A program made the position numbers and the translations under genes. The notes beneath the pieces are model-generated. The model worked only from the letters and a program-made list of their open reading frames with translations, had not been told where the DNA came from and ran no database searches. From NCBI GenBank assembly GCA_964634885.1, contig CAZWLN010000002.1, positions 124,001 to 188,000 of the forward strand: 64,000 bases of DNA. The letters are read 5' to 3'. This document shows, in pieces, positions 34,388 to 43,650 of this stretch (its first letter is position 1; each line of letters opens with the position of its first letter). This DNA comes from DAINRZ01 sp964634885. Its GTDB lineage: Bacteria; Bacteroidota; Ignavibacteria; Kapaibacteriales; UBA2268.

Positions 34388-35221
34388 ATGAGATTAACAT
34401 TATTAGCAACATTGTACTTTGTAACTTCATGTTCAATTGCGGTTTGCCAGGAGAATAATACGGCCGTGACTGACTCAAGCAAGAATGATTTTTCGTATGT
34501 TAGTTCCCTGATGGATGGCAATGTATTTGAGTATACTCGTTTATCAAATATGTTACTTATATATGACAGGGTAGCATGGATCTCGACGGACTCGTTAATG
34601 ACAGAGCCAATGGAAGTATTATCAAAAATCGGAGCTGAATGGTTCTGCTATCAGAAAGGTAAAACCTGGTATGCTGTATATGGAAAATATGAGAATAACA
34701 GATATAATCCTGTTTTACATTATTTTCTGGACACTATGAACTATTCCATAAAAAAAATTAATAACATTGAATATGATACATTGCTTTTCACAAGCTATGC
34801 CCGTTCAATTAACAAATCCCGGATAGAGATGTTTATTGATTCTGCTAAAAGTTATATAAGTTACAATCACTATGTTTTCCAGGACAGTTTAAATCATATC
34901 AATGTAATTATTCTGCCGGCTTTCCAAAGAGACAGTAAAGCAGTATTCGGATCGGAATACTGGTATATATTCAATTCAAATGGGGACAGAATTATTGAAA
35001 AAAAGGTTTATAACGGAAAGTTAAAATATTATTTGCCTGACAAAACCAAATCCATCACGCTCGACTTTACTGAATTAGAAACTCCGCCTTTTTGTGCAAT
35101 TTTCTATGTATTGTATTATAAAAATTATTTTAAAGAGATTATTATTGATACAAAGAACATGATCCATCAATTTATGGATGGTTTTTTTATCAGTATTGTA
35201 AAAGACAGAGGCAAGGAATAG
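34388..35221 (+). CDS. AT-rich orphan exported protein
   Basis: 277 residues from ATG 34388 (ATGAGATTAACATT), with a signal peptide MRLTLLATLYFVTSC; VTSC could be a weak lipobox. The mature part is rich in Tyr, Asn and Lys, with no recognised motif. Coding sequence is clearly more A/T-rich than the neighbours and the gene has no operon partners, so it may have been acquired horizontally or be fast-evolving. No function is suggested. Confidence 0.6.
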   Translation: MRLTLLATLYFVTSCSIAVCQENNTAVTDSSKNDFSYVSSLMDGNVFEYTRLSNMLLIYDRVAWISTDSLMTEPMEVLSKIGAEWFCYQKGKTWYAVYGKYENNRYNPVLHYFLDTMNYSIKKINNIEYDTLLFTSYARSINKSRIEMFIDSAKSYISYNHYVFQDSLNHINVIILPAFQRDSKAVFGSEYWYIFNSNGDRIIEKKVYNGKLKYYLPDKTKSITLDFTELETPPFCAIFYVLYYKNYFKEIIIDTKNMIHQFMDGFFISIVKDRGKE

Positions 35222-35388
35222 TAATTACTCAAGGCAGAAAAAGGATCGAAAAGAGTACTCAGAGTAACAAAGGCCCGGTTCCTTTGCATTGAACCGCGTA
35301 AAGGCCCGACTTCTGATTAACCGGGAATTAATGCCTTATGGAGTTTTTCTAATCAAGCCAATACATTGAACATAAAGGAAAAAACTGC

Positions 35389-36282
35389 CTACTCCAGCTT
35401 TGCTGCTTTTGAACTGCCGGTTAGCTGGCGCAGGGAACGGGTGTTGTCGAGTATCTGCTTGTCGATGGAATAGAGCTTGTCGCGCAGCAACTGCTTGCGT
35501 TTGGCAATCCACAGGTTGTCGCTCAGCTTGTCTTCGAACACGAACGGTTCCTGGGTCTTCAACTGCTCGATCCGGCGGCGTTCGGCACGGATGCTGAATT
35601 CCAGCTCGCGTATTTCATTGCGCAGCGAATTCTCTTCCGCTTGTATTCCCTGGCTGTCAATCTTCTCTTCCAGGAAGATGGCCTTATGAAACAATTCCAG
35701 GTGCTCGATGTCATTATTCTTATATGAATTCTGGATGTCGTTCCAGTGATTCTTGAAGTCTTCGGTGTCCTCGCCGTTGAGGTCCGGATGGAGCTTTTTG
35801 ACGAGCTTCCTGTAAAGGTGAGGAACAGTGTGGTCCTTAGCGCCGCTGCCGAATGACCTGAAAATGGGAGTGGGCCTGTAGCCGCCGCTGAACGTGAAGT
35901 TGACCTTCGTACCTTCGGCGCCTGTTTTCTCCTTTTTGGTAACATTAGGGGCGAAGAAGCCGCCTTTCATCTCGTCGTACTTCCTGAATTCGTTGTCCAC
36001 GACTTTATTGACAAAGTTAATGGTGTATTCATTGATCTGCTCGCCACGTCCGAGGCGCGACTCCAGCATCTCCAGCCTGCGTTCCAGCTTTGAAGCATTG
36101 CGGTCTTTCTCGTTGATCTTCACTTCCAGGTCTCCGAAGATACACTCGTATTCGTAGCTGAGCCTGGGCTGCAATTCATATTTGAGAAAATGCCAGTCGC
36201 TCAGGATGCTGAGAAGCTCTTTCCGGCACTCGGCAAGCTTCTTCCTGAGTTCATCGATTATTTTTCTGTTGTCCGTATTCAT
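35389..36282 (-). CDS. J-domain-like coiled-coil protein
   Basis: 297 residues. An N-terminal charged helical coiled coil (about 5-105) is followed by a short J-domain-like segment with HPD at residues 165-167 (LYRKLVKKLHPDLNGEDTEDFKNHWNDIQNSYKN), and a C-terminal coiled coil (about 205-290). The placement of HPD inside a long coiled-coil protein differs from DnaJ, whose J domain is N-terminal; it lacks a G/F region and zinc finger. It probably recruits DnaK to an unknown structure or client. Cytoplasmic (no signal peptide). Confidence 0.75.
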   Translation of the reverse strand: MNTDNRKIIDELRKKLAECRKELLSILSDWHFLKYELQPRLSYEYECIFGDLEVKINEKDRNASKLERRLEMLESRLGRGEQINEYTINFVNKVVDNEFRKYDEMKGGFFAPNVTKKEKTGAEGTKVNFTFSGGYRPTPIFRSFGSGAKDHTVPHLYRKLVKKLHPDLNGEDTEDFKNHWNDIQNSYKNNDIEHLELFHKAIFLEEKIDSQGIQAEENSLRNEIRELEFSIRAERRRIEQLKTQEPFVFEDKLSDNLWIAKRKQLLRDKLYSIDKQILDNTRSLRQLTGSSKAAKLE

Positions 36283-36339
36283 TGTTCATCCTTGAAAACA
36301 AACACTACATCAATACAAAATGTTATTATCGGCATAAAA

Positions 36340-36681
36340 CTATTTTCCTGAAATTTCATCCAGGGCGTTCATTGCATATCTCAGGTGAGGTATCACGACC
36401 GAGCCTCCGATGACAAGTGCAACATTCATCGTTTCGATTATCTCCCTGCGCGTACATCCTGCCTCCACGGCTTTGATAATATGGTAGCAGATGCAGTCGT
36501 TGCAGCGGAGGACAATCGAACCCGACAGCCCCATCAATTCCTTGTATTTTGCAGGTACAGCCCCGTCTTCGTATGCTTTACCGTCGAGGGCCATGAACCT
36601 GTTGAAGGGCAGAAAGCCTTCTTCGGAGATTTTCAGGTTCCCTTCTTCCCTTCTTTTCTTAAATTCTTCGATGATTCCCAT
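36340..36681 (-). CDS. AhpD-like carboxymuconolactone decarboxylase family protein
   Basis: 113 residues from the start at 36681 (MGIIEEFKKRREEGN); a start at 36708 would add 9 residues. It is a CMD/AhpD-fold protein with the redox-type motif CNDCICYH (CxxC-x3-H), followed by VEAGCTRREIIETMNVALVIGGSVV. Such proteins act as small peroxidase-linked reductases or unknown oxidoreductases. It is a short stand-alone gene of family length. It lies 58 bp downstream of the J-domain-like gene on the same strand. Confidence 0.88.
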   Translation of the reverse strand: MGIIEEFKKRREEGNLKISEEGFLPFNRFMALDGKAYEDGAVPAKYKELMGLSGSIVLRCNDCICYHIIKAVEAGCTRREIIETMNVALVIGGSVVIPHLRYAMNALDEISGK

Positions 36682-36821
36682 TACATCTAATCTAAATAAT
36701 GTTTTCAAAAACCTTAAATTATTAAATTTTCTTGTCTAATCCAATATAAGTGGATAAGTTTTCAATTGGGGTTTTCTAAATATAAATATTATCATTAAAT
36801 TTGATATAACGGATTATTTGA

Positions 36822-36846
36822 TAAAATCAAATATCTTTTGATTTTA
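36822..36846. promoter_or_regulatory. palindrome upstream of the response regulator-phosphatase gene
   Basis: TAAAATCAAA (36822-36831) and TTTGATTTTA (36837-36846) form a perfect 10-bp inverted repeat with a 5-base centre, ending 42 bp before the start at 36889. There is no T-run and it is not followed by a stop codon of another gene on this strand, so it may be an operator or a promoter-proximal binding site. It is very A/T-rich, so chance cannot be excluded. Confidence 0.35.
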
Positions 36847-36888
36847 CGTTATTTTTGGGTTATTATAATTTAAGCGTTAAGGTTTTGA

Positions 36889-38058
36889 ATGGCTGCGAAA
36901 GTTTTATACGTCGATGATGAAAAGGACCTGGAACTTTTAATTACTCAGAACTTCAGGAGAGAAATACGGAGCGGATCTCTCGAATTCTTCTTTGCCGGCA
37001 ATGGTGAAGAAGCATTGGCCGCTCTGGAGCAAGACCCCGAGATAACGGTTGTCCTGTCGGATATTAACATGCCTGTAATGGACGGTTTGACATTGCTGGC
37101 GAGAATCAACGAGTTGAGGAAACCGCAGCTCAAAACTGTAATCATCTCCGCCTACGGAGACATGGAGAACATCAGGACGGCGATGAACCGCGGAGCTTTC
37201 GATTTCCTTACCAAGCCCATCAATTTCGACGACCTTCAGATAACGATTAATAAAACCATTGAGGAAGCGCTGTTCCTGAAGCGTTCGCTCGAGGACCAGA
37301 AGAAGCTGATGATACTCGAGTCTGACCTGAGTGTTGCCCACAACATCCAGCTCTCCATCCTCCCCAAGGAATTCCCGGACTTCAGGCAGTTCAGCCTTTA
37401 CGCTTCGATGAACGCCGCCCGACAGGTCGGTGGCGACTTCTATGATTTCTTCATGATCGACGATAAGCATATGGCATTAGTAATTGCCGACGTATGCGAC
37501 AAGGGTGTTACTGCCGCACTGTTCATGGCAATCAGCAGGACAGTGATCAAATCATTGGGACTTAAAGGCTATTCCCCGAACGAATGTATTTTCCATGCAA
37601 ACAACCTTCTTACTAAGGAAGGTCCCGGCAATTGCATGTTCGTTACGGTGTTTTACGGTGTGCTGAACATAGAAACCGGCGAACTCGAGTACACAAACGG
37701 CGGGCACAATCCACCCTATCTCGTCAGGAACAGCGGTGAAGTAACCGAAACCGAACTGACTGAGAATACTGTCGTCGGCGTACTCGAAGACCACGTGTTC
37801 AACATGAAGAAAATTCAACTCGAACCCGGCGATATACTTTATACCTATACCGACGGTGTTACCGAGACCATGAACAAAGACCGGCAGTTGTTCGGGCCTG
37901 AGCGTCTGATTGAGATACTGCGGCAGGAAAAGGACAATAGTCCGAAACAGATTGAAGAAAGAATATCTGCCGAACTTGGCAGCTTTGCCGATGGCTATTA
38001 TCAATCCGACGATATTACGATGCTCATCCTGAAATATACGGGCAATTCTAATACCTGA
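36889..38058 (+). CDS. response regulator-PP2C phosphatase (RsbU-like)
   Basis: 389 residues. An N-terminal receiver domain (about 1-125; VDDEKD, phospho-acceptor Asp58 in VVLSDINMPVMDG, Lys in FLTKPINF) is joined through a helical linker to a PP2C/SpoIIE-type phosphatase (about 165-385; RQVGGDFYDFF, VIADVCDKGVTAALFMA, NGGHNPPYL, YTDGVTETMN, DDITMLIL). It would dephosphorylate an anti-anti-sigma-type protein on signal. It is the only response regulator in the window; either histidine kinase could act on it, but neither is adjacent. The 3' end overlaps the convergent gene by 11 bp. Confidence 0.95.
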   Translation: MAAKVLYVDDEKDLELLITQNFRREIRSGSLEFFFAGNGEEALAALEQDPEITVVLSDINMPVMDGLTLLARINELRKPQLKTVIISAYGDMENIRTAMNRGAFDFLTKPINFDDLQITINKTIEEALFLKRSLEDQKKLMILESDLSVAHNIQLSILPKEFPDFRQFSLYASMNAARQVGGDFYDFFMIDDKHMALVIADVCDKGVTAALFMAISRTVIKSLGLKGYSPNECIFHANNLLTKEGPGNCMFVTVFYGVLNIETGELEYTNGGHNPPYLVRNSGEVTETELTENTVVGVLEDHVFNMKKIQLEPGDILYTYTDGVTETMNKDRQLFGPERLIEILRQEKDNSPKQIEERISAELGSFADGYYQSDDITMLILKYTGNSNT

Positions 38059-40429
38059 CGATTCTCAACGGGTATATCTCTCCGCAAATGTTGACCAGCA
38101 GGAAGTAAGTACCGGGGCTGAGCCCTTCGAGGTTCAGTTCAATCGTATTGTCGGCGGCAATAGTCCGGGAGCCTGCAATGGCATAGCTGCAGTCCCTGCC
38201 CAGGTTGTCGGTAACAATCACCTCATTTACCAATTTACCCAACTCTTTCACCGTGGATTTGTCGGCTTTGATATTTACCCGTCCGTCTGTCGGATTGGGA
38301 TAGACAGACAGGGTTCCCGGCAGGGCAGAAGCAATCTTCCGGTTGTCAAGCTTGCAATCTCCCGTCATTACCAGGCTTCCGTTGTTTGTGTCCACCTCGA
38401 TATTGCTGTTTGACCAGGCAAAAGAGTCGATTGTTACTGTAGTGTAATTGTCTTGAGAGAGTAGTATTGTTCCCCTGATCAGGCCGATGACGATGGATTT
38501 TTTGTTGTGAACGATGCCGTCCGAGGCAAGTTCCAATATCATCCTGCCGTTTTCGATTCGCCTGCTTTTAATAATAGGGTTGTTCTCGTCGGGAGCAAAT
38601 GCATCTGCATCGAAGCTGATGCGTGCATTGTAGGCAATGCTGTTTGCCATCGTTTCGGAGCAGCCGAGAGTTGAGTACAACGGCAGCACGAAGTTCCTGT
38701 CGCCGATGACACAAACAGTGTCGGGAACAGCAATCGTATTGTTGTTAGTGCCTGTACCGGTTACGTCGAAAGCAATACTCCCGGTGCATGGTTCTTTTGT
38801 TTTCAGGGTAATCCAGTTGTTGTAAACGATGCAGCCCTGGGGAGTGAACTTAACAGTCAGTGTCGCCTGTTCTCCGGGATTGAGAGTGGTTCCGACAGGG
38901 GGTTCCAGCGCCAGGGTATAGGCGCCGTCTTTGCCTGCTAACAGCAGGGAATCGATGATGATGGGGTCAGTACCGGTATTGCTTACAGTATAGTCCTTAG
39001 AAACGGATAGGCCCGTACATATCTTCCCGAAATCCCTGTCGCTTGTCCCGTCAATCCCGAACCTGTTGTCGATTACTTCGACATTGAATTTATACATGGT
39101 GCTGTAGTCTTTGGAATAAAAGATCTCAAGTGTGTATTCACCTTCGTTTTCGGGTGTGGCGCCGTAGATGGCCGGATTCCTGAGGGTGGAAGCAAATCCG
39201 CCGGGGCCGGTCCAGGCATATGACAGGTCAGGCTGGTATTCTGCTTCAAAATTGATGGTGTCGCCGTAGCATACGGGATTGCTGTTAGTATAGGTTACTT
39301 CGGGATAATAGGACGGTTGGACATACTGAGGCAGTCCCATCCAGCTTTTTTTGCCTTTCAGGTAAATTCCTTCATTGACAAAGTTACAGCCTGCACCTGC
39401 ATTGTTCGGATCATTAATGACAGCTAATGAATCATTGTCGTATTTTGCTGCGTATATCTTATTGTCATAAGCTATTTGCAGGGTACCATAATAGTAATTG
39501 CCCCACTTGGTCGAAAGAGTAACCATTTTACTCAACATTGTCCCGGGATTGCCTAAGGTCAGGTCGATCTGGTACAGGCATGATCTCTTCATGCCGAAAT
39601 CGCTGGTGGTTATGTATAGTTTCGACTTGTCGGGGGAGAACTCGACACCGTAGGCTCCGACCAACAGGTCGGACGCCAGTTTCCTGCAATTGCTCAGTGT
39701 ACCGGAAGTGTAGTCGAAATCCAGTATTTCGACGAAGCCGTCGCCATAGACGGCAGCGGCAATTGTCTTTCCGTCGAGGCTGCTTTTCAGGCAGCCGACT
39801 TTATTGTTTTCCAGTCCCTTGTGGGAAGTTCCAATGTCAGTTGTTACCGGTGTTGCCTGAACGCCGCTGTCGGTCAGTAGAAAAGCATAGAATGTATTGG
39901 AATTCCAACCATGTGTAATTATCCAGAAATACTTGCAATTCCTGTGCCTGACGACGTTTACCTTTTCAGTGGTGACGTCGAGCAGCCTGACATTCTTTGT
40001 CGTTACGGCCCCCATTCCTCCGTTCGGCCTCATGTCCACGACGCTGTAATACAAGCCTTTAAGAGTAACTCCATATTCGGAGGTAGTGAAAACATAGAAG
40101 ATGGAATCATTGCCGGGCATCTGGGCAATGGCTACAGACTGCGTAGAGGAGCTTTTTCCGTTCAGCCCGCTTCCGTTTGCCATTACCTGGTGATCCTTGT
40201 TCCAGACGTTTACACCGTCGGTATAGAACAGCAGGTTGCCGTCTTTGTCGCACATTGCGTCGCATCCCTCGCTCGAGTACATTGCTCCGTTGGTTAAAGC
40301 TACCGGACTGCCGCTCCTGAAATCAAGCCCGGCAAATTGGCCGAAGTACCAGACTGCATCTTCTTTTTGCCCGAAGCAACCGATGGTCGGTAAGACGAAA
40401 AAAACAAATAGTATCAATAATCTGTACAT
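38048..40429 (-). CDS. T9SS-sorted beta-propeller-like secreted protein
   Basis: 793 residues from ATG 40429. Signal peptide MYRLLILFVFFVLPTIGCFG; the first half (about 30-370) has repeated blade-like segments (SPDKSKLYIT, LFYTDGVNVWNKD), suggesting a propeller; then PKD/Ig-like parts (YAWTGPGGF) and a choice-of-anchor-like module (DFGKICTGLSVSKDYTVSNTGTDPI). The C-terminus starting LSVYPNPTDGRVNIK and ending LNLEGLSPGTYFLLVNI...YPLRIVRY is a type A T9SS sorting domain. It is expected at the cell surface or outside. Overlaps the RR-phosphatase gene end by 11 bp. Confidence 0.85.
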   Translation of the reverse strand: MYRLLILFVFFVLPTIGCFGQKEDAVWYFGQFAGLDFRSGSPVALTNGAMYSSEGCDAMCDKDGNLLFYTDGVNVWNKDHQVMANGSGLNGKSSSTQSVAIAQMPGNDSIFYVFTTSEYGVTLKGLYYSVVDMRPNGGMGAVTTKNVRLLDVTTEKVNVVRHRNCKYFWIITHGWNSNTFYAFLLTDSGVQATPVTTDIGTSHKGLENNKVGCLKSSLDGKTIAAAVYGDGFVEILDFDYTSGTLSNCRKLASDLLVGAYGVEFSPDKSKLYITTSDFGMKRSCLYQIDLTLGNPGTMLSKMVTLSTKWGNYYYGTLQIAYDNKIYAAKYDNDSLAVINDPNNAGAGCNFVNEGIYLKGKKSWMGLPQYVQPSYYPEVTYTNSNPVCYGDTINFEAEYQPDLSYAWTGPGGFASTLRNPAIYGATPENEGEYTLEIFYSKDYSTMYKFNVEVIDNRFGIDGTSDRDFGKICTGLSVSKDYTVSNTGTDPIIIDSLLLAGKDGAYTLALEPPVGTTLNPGEQATLTVKFTPQGCIVYNNWITLKTKEPCTGSIAFDVTGTGTNNNTIAVPDTVCVIGDRNFVLPLYSTLGCSETMANSIAYNARISFDADAFAPDENNPIIKSRRIENGRMILELASDGIVHNKKSIVIGLIRGTILLSQDNYTTVTIDSFAWSNSNIEVDTNNGSLVMTGDCKLDNRKIASALPGTLSVYPNPTDGRVNIKADKSTVKELGKLVNEVIVTDNLGRDCSYAIAGSRTIAADNTIELNLEGLSPGTYFLLVNICGEIYPLRIVRY

Positions 40430-40549
40430 TGTTTTTCCAAAAAATGACAAACAAGCTATCATATAGACACATTAAATGCAAAATAGTCACACAATTTTTT
40501 TTATATTCGGTAAATTTTTCTTTTGCCATTTGTAGGAAGTATCGAAATT

Positions 40550-40954
40550 ATGACTGAAGAAAGAAATACCAATGTGCTGGCAGCAAGGGCTGCCTTCGTC
40601 AGGACAACTGACGACAGGGAATACATCAATTTTCTTAATGTATTGTCTTTGGAGGAATTGGAAACCTATTTCTATATTGAAGCAAACCGCAGTAACATGA
40701 TGATTGAGCAGTTGTCCACCATCAACGGCAAGACAGTCACCCTGGACGACCTGAGAGAACCGTCGATGATGAAGTTCCTGCCTGAAGGCCTGGGACTGAT
40801 GGACGATGCTGTGCGTTCCCTCATTATCTTCTGGGATATGTTCGGGAAGCTGACGTCTCCTGCCCTGGAACTGAGACAGGCTGTGATTGAAAAGTTTTCT
40901 TCTTCTTACAGGGAAATGCCCCCGGAAGAAGTGGAGTTCTTCGAATCCTGCTGA
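40550..40954 (+). CDS. hypothetical protein
   Basis: 134 residues from ATG 40550 (MTEERNTNVLAARAAF). It is a mostly helical, soluble, acidic protein with no signal peptide, membrane segment or recognised motif. It is divergent from the preceding minus-strand gene and 199 bp before the PorE-like gene. The codon use is like that of its neighbours, which supports a real gene. No function is proposed. Confidence 0.65.
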   Translation: MTEERNTNVLAARAAFVRTTDDREYINFLNVLSLEELETYFYIEANRSNMMIEQLSTINGKTVTLDDLREPSMMKFLPEGLGLMDDAVRSLIIFWDMFGKLTSPALELRQAVIEKFSSSYREMPPEEVEFFESC

Positions 40955-41153
40955 ATATGTAATACGGATTAATTTTATTTAATAAATCCTGCTAAAAATG
41001 AAAATTTTTGCATAAATTTATAGAAATTGAAAATGTTATTTGTGAAATTTTTTAGCCTTAATGACTATGGTATTTATTTTGCATAGCCGAAAAGAAAATA
41101 TGGAGGTGTTCTTTTTGGAAATGTACTTTATATATAAATGTGGGCGGGTATAG

Positions 41154-43040
41154 ATGATAAAACAGAGACATTCGGTAATATTTCTGGTTTGTTTGGTATT
41201 AATGAACTGTAGCGTCCTGGCGCAGGGCTTCAATCTCGAAGAGCCTTCCGAGCCCGGGAACGACAACCTGTACAGGCAGTTCATTGAAAAAAATGCCCCT
41301 TCGGAAGATGCTTTCGTTGCCGTGCAAAGGCTGGCGCAAAGGTTCATCGAAGCAAGGGTCTGGGAGAATGCCGTCAAGATATACGAGGAATTCAAGCCGA
41401 AATTCCCGACAATGGCAGACCGTTTCGATAAGATCATCGATCTTTTGAAGGCTCCCGAAGAAGGCTTACGGATCGACAATGTCGGTTCAGGCGTCAACAC
41501 CGGCGAAGGAGAGTATCATCCCACTCCGACGGCTGACGGGAAATACCTCTATTTCACCAGGATGTCTGCTGCTTCCGGGGCGATGAATGAAGACATTTAC
41601 GTGTCCGAATACCAGAAAGGCGAGAAGCCCGGAAACGGCGTCTGGCTGCCATCGGTAAAAGTCGAAGGCGAGTGGATCAACACAAAAAACAACGAAGCCC
41701 TTATGTCGATCTCCGAAGACGGCCAGAAAATCATCGTGTTCGGCAATTACAAAGGCAGCTACGAACGTGGCGACATCTTCTGGTTCGACAAGAACTACAT
41801 GGGTGAATGGGGAAGGCCTAAACACTTCCCATACCCGATCAATTCCAACCAGTTCGACAGCGACGCTCAACTTGTCGCCGGCGACCAGGTGATTGTCTTC
41901 GCTTCCGACAGGCCCGGCTGTGTCGGTGTCCAACACCCCAAAGGCGAAAAGTACCACGGCGACATCGAAGGCAATGTTGACCTCTGGGTCTGCGTCAAAG
42001 ACGAAAACGGACTCTGGAGTGAACCCTTCAACCTTGGTAAGAGAATCAATACTCCTTACGCCGAGAGGTTCCCTTTCCTCCATCCCGACGGCAAGACACT
42101 GTACTTCTGTTCTGACGGGCACTACGGCCTTGGACGCTCGGATGTGTTCATGTCAACAAGGCTCAGGGATGATTCCTGGACTGAATGGTCCGAACCGGTG
42201 AACCTCGGCAAAGAGATCAATACTCCTGCCAAGGAGTACTACTTCAAAGTGGCTACCGACGGTACCTATGCCTTCCTGGCTAAGGGCGACCAGCCTATTG
42301 TTTTTGATATTTACACTCAGGAAGTGCCGAGCAGGTTCAGGCCAAAATCGCTCGCAACAATCAACGGCATTGTCCTCGACTACGGCAATAACCCGCTGGG
42401 AGCACATATTGTCATCAAAGACCTTTCCACCGGCAGAATCAGGGAAGCGGACGGCGACGCCGAAGACGGTACTTTCTTCTTCCCGCTGCAACTCGGCAAG
42501 AAATATACCTATACGATTTCGAAGTTAAATTACGAGACTAAGACAATCGACGTTGACCTTACAAACATAGATACCAACAGGAACTATACCAGGTATGACA
42601 CCATCCGCCTGAAGACAAATATTACCGACCTGAACCTGAATATTGGCGACATCAGGTTTGCCACAGGCAGCAGCAAGATAGACCCGAAATCGTTCCCCGA
42701 GCTTAACAGGCTCTCTCAGATTCTCGTAGAGAATCCGCAGTTCAAGCTTGAGATATCGGCTCATACGGACAGCGTCGGATCGGATGATTTCAACCAGAAG
42801 CTGTCGGAAAAGCGCGCGAAGTCCATTGTCGAGTATGTGGTTTCGAAAGGGGTGAAAGGGGAGAACCTGATTGCCAAAGGTTACGGAGAAACGAGGCCCA
42901 TCGCCCCGAACAGCACTGAGGAAGGCCGCTCGCTGAACAGACGCGTCGAGTGCAAGGTAATGACCGGCCTCGAGGATAAGGACGACGAAGAGGAAGACGA
43001 AGAAGCTCCGACTCCGCCAAAGACTCCGGGAGGACGTTAG
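41154..43040 (+). CDS. PorE-like OmpA family outer-membrane protein
   Basis: 628 residues. Signal peptide (MIKQRHSVIFLVCLVLMNCSVLAQ); TPR-like helices (about 35-105); PD40/WD40-like propeller repeats (about 110-400; TADGKYLYFTRM, HPDGKTLYFCSDGHYG); a carboxypeptidase-regulatory-like domain (about 402-490; INGIVLDYGNNPLGAHIVIKD); an OmpA peptidoglycan-binding domain (about 500-612; EISAHTDSVGSDDFNQKLSEKRA, NRRVECKV); and an acidic Pro-rich tail. TPR-propeller-regulatory-OmpA is the architecture of PorE, an accessory part of the type IX secretion machinery. The SecYEG-exported, OM-anchored role is inferred from that match. Confidence 0.85.
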   Translation: MIKQRHSVIFLVCLVLMNCSVLAQGFNLEEPSEPGNDNLYRQFIEKNAPSEDAFVAVQRLAQRFIEARVWENAVKIYEEFKPKFPTMADRFDKIIDLLKAPEEGLRIDNVGSGVNTGEGEYHPTPTADGKYLYFTRMSAASGAMNEDIYVSEYQKGEKPGNGVWLPSVKVEGEWINTKNNEALMSISEDGQKIIVFGNYKGSYERGDIFWFDKNYMGEWGRPKHFPYPINSNQFDSDAQLVAGDQVIVFASDRPGCVGVQHPKGEKYHGDIEGNVDLWVCVKDENGLWSEPFNLGKRINTPYAERFPFLHPDGKTLYFCSDGHYGLGRSDVFMSTRLRDDSWTEWSEPVNLGKEINTPAKEYYFKVATDGTYAFLAKGDQPIVFDIYTQEVPSRFRPKSLATINGIVLDYGNNPLGAHIVIKDLSTGRIREADGDAEDGTFFFPLQLGKKYTYTISKLNYETKTIDVDLTNIDTNRNYTRYDTIRLKTNITDLNLNIGDIRFATGSSKIDPKSFPELNRLSQILVENPQFKLEISAHTDSVGSDDFNQKLSEKRAKSIVEYVVSKGVKGENLIAKGYGETRPIAPNSTEEGRSLNRRVECKVMTGLEDKDDEEEDEEAPTPPKTPGGR

Positions 43041-43073
43041 TAGTCTTTTAATTACGAATGACGAATTACGAGT

Positions 43074-43393
43074 GGTAGAGACGCACGGCGTGCGTATCAA
43101 GAATAAATACAATCTCAACAGAATGATTGAGTCAGGAGTAGAGACAGGTCTCAGACCTGTCTCAAACCATTAATGATTACGAATGGTAGAGACGCACGGC
43201 GTGCGTATCAAGAATAAATACAATCTCAACAGAATGATTGAGTCAGGAGTAGAGACAGGTCTCAGACCTGTCTCAAACCATTAATGATTACGAATGGTAG
43301 AGACGCACGGCGTGCGTATCAAGAATAAATACAATCTCAACAGAATGATTGAGTCAGGAGTAGAGACAGGTCTCAGACCTGTCTCACACCATT
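43074..43393. repeat. tandem repeat of 111 bp, about 2.9 copies
   Basis: Copies begin at 43074, 43185 and 43296 (period 111), nearly identical. Each unit has a 10-bp inverted repeat GAGACAGGTC/GACCTGTCTC with a 3-base loop, and the shorter ACGCAC/GTGCGT. Units also contain ATTACGAAT words shared with the element between sufB and sufC. It lies just after the PorE-like gene and has no coding potential. Looks like a tandem amplification of a REP-like palindromic element. Confidence 0.85.
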
Positions 43394-43420
43394 CCTGACA
43401 GAACGAAACATACAAAGGTA

Positions 43421-43480
43421 ATGCTGAATGCTGAATGCTGAATGCTGAATGAAGAATTAAGAATTAAGAATTAAGAATTC
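43421..43480. repeat. microsatellite-like heptamer repeats
   Basis: Four copies of the heptamer TGAATGC, then TGAATGAA, followed by three copies of GAATTAA. The block lies just after the 111-bp tandem repeats. The rest of 43394-43650 holds degenerate pieces of the same palindromic family (for example TGTAGAGACAGCTCTCAGACC at 43529) and nothing coding that I can support. Confidence 0.7.
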
Positions 43481-43650
43481 AAAGAGTCATTAAGAGATTG
43501 AATACATTTAAAATCATTTATTGCATTTGTAGAGACAGCTCTCAGACCTGCCTGACACCATACCGAACCCAGCGATAATAATTCTGAATGTAAGAAAAGC
43601 AGTGCTGGAGCGACTTTCCCCCGCCTTGGACAAGGAGGGGGGAGGGGGTA

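Noticed and set aside
43074..43393. CRISPR array
   Set aside because: Copies are directly adjacent with a 111-bp period and no unique spacers; no cas genes nearby.
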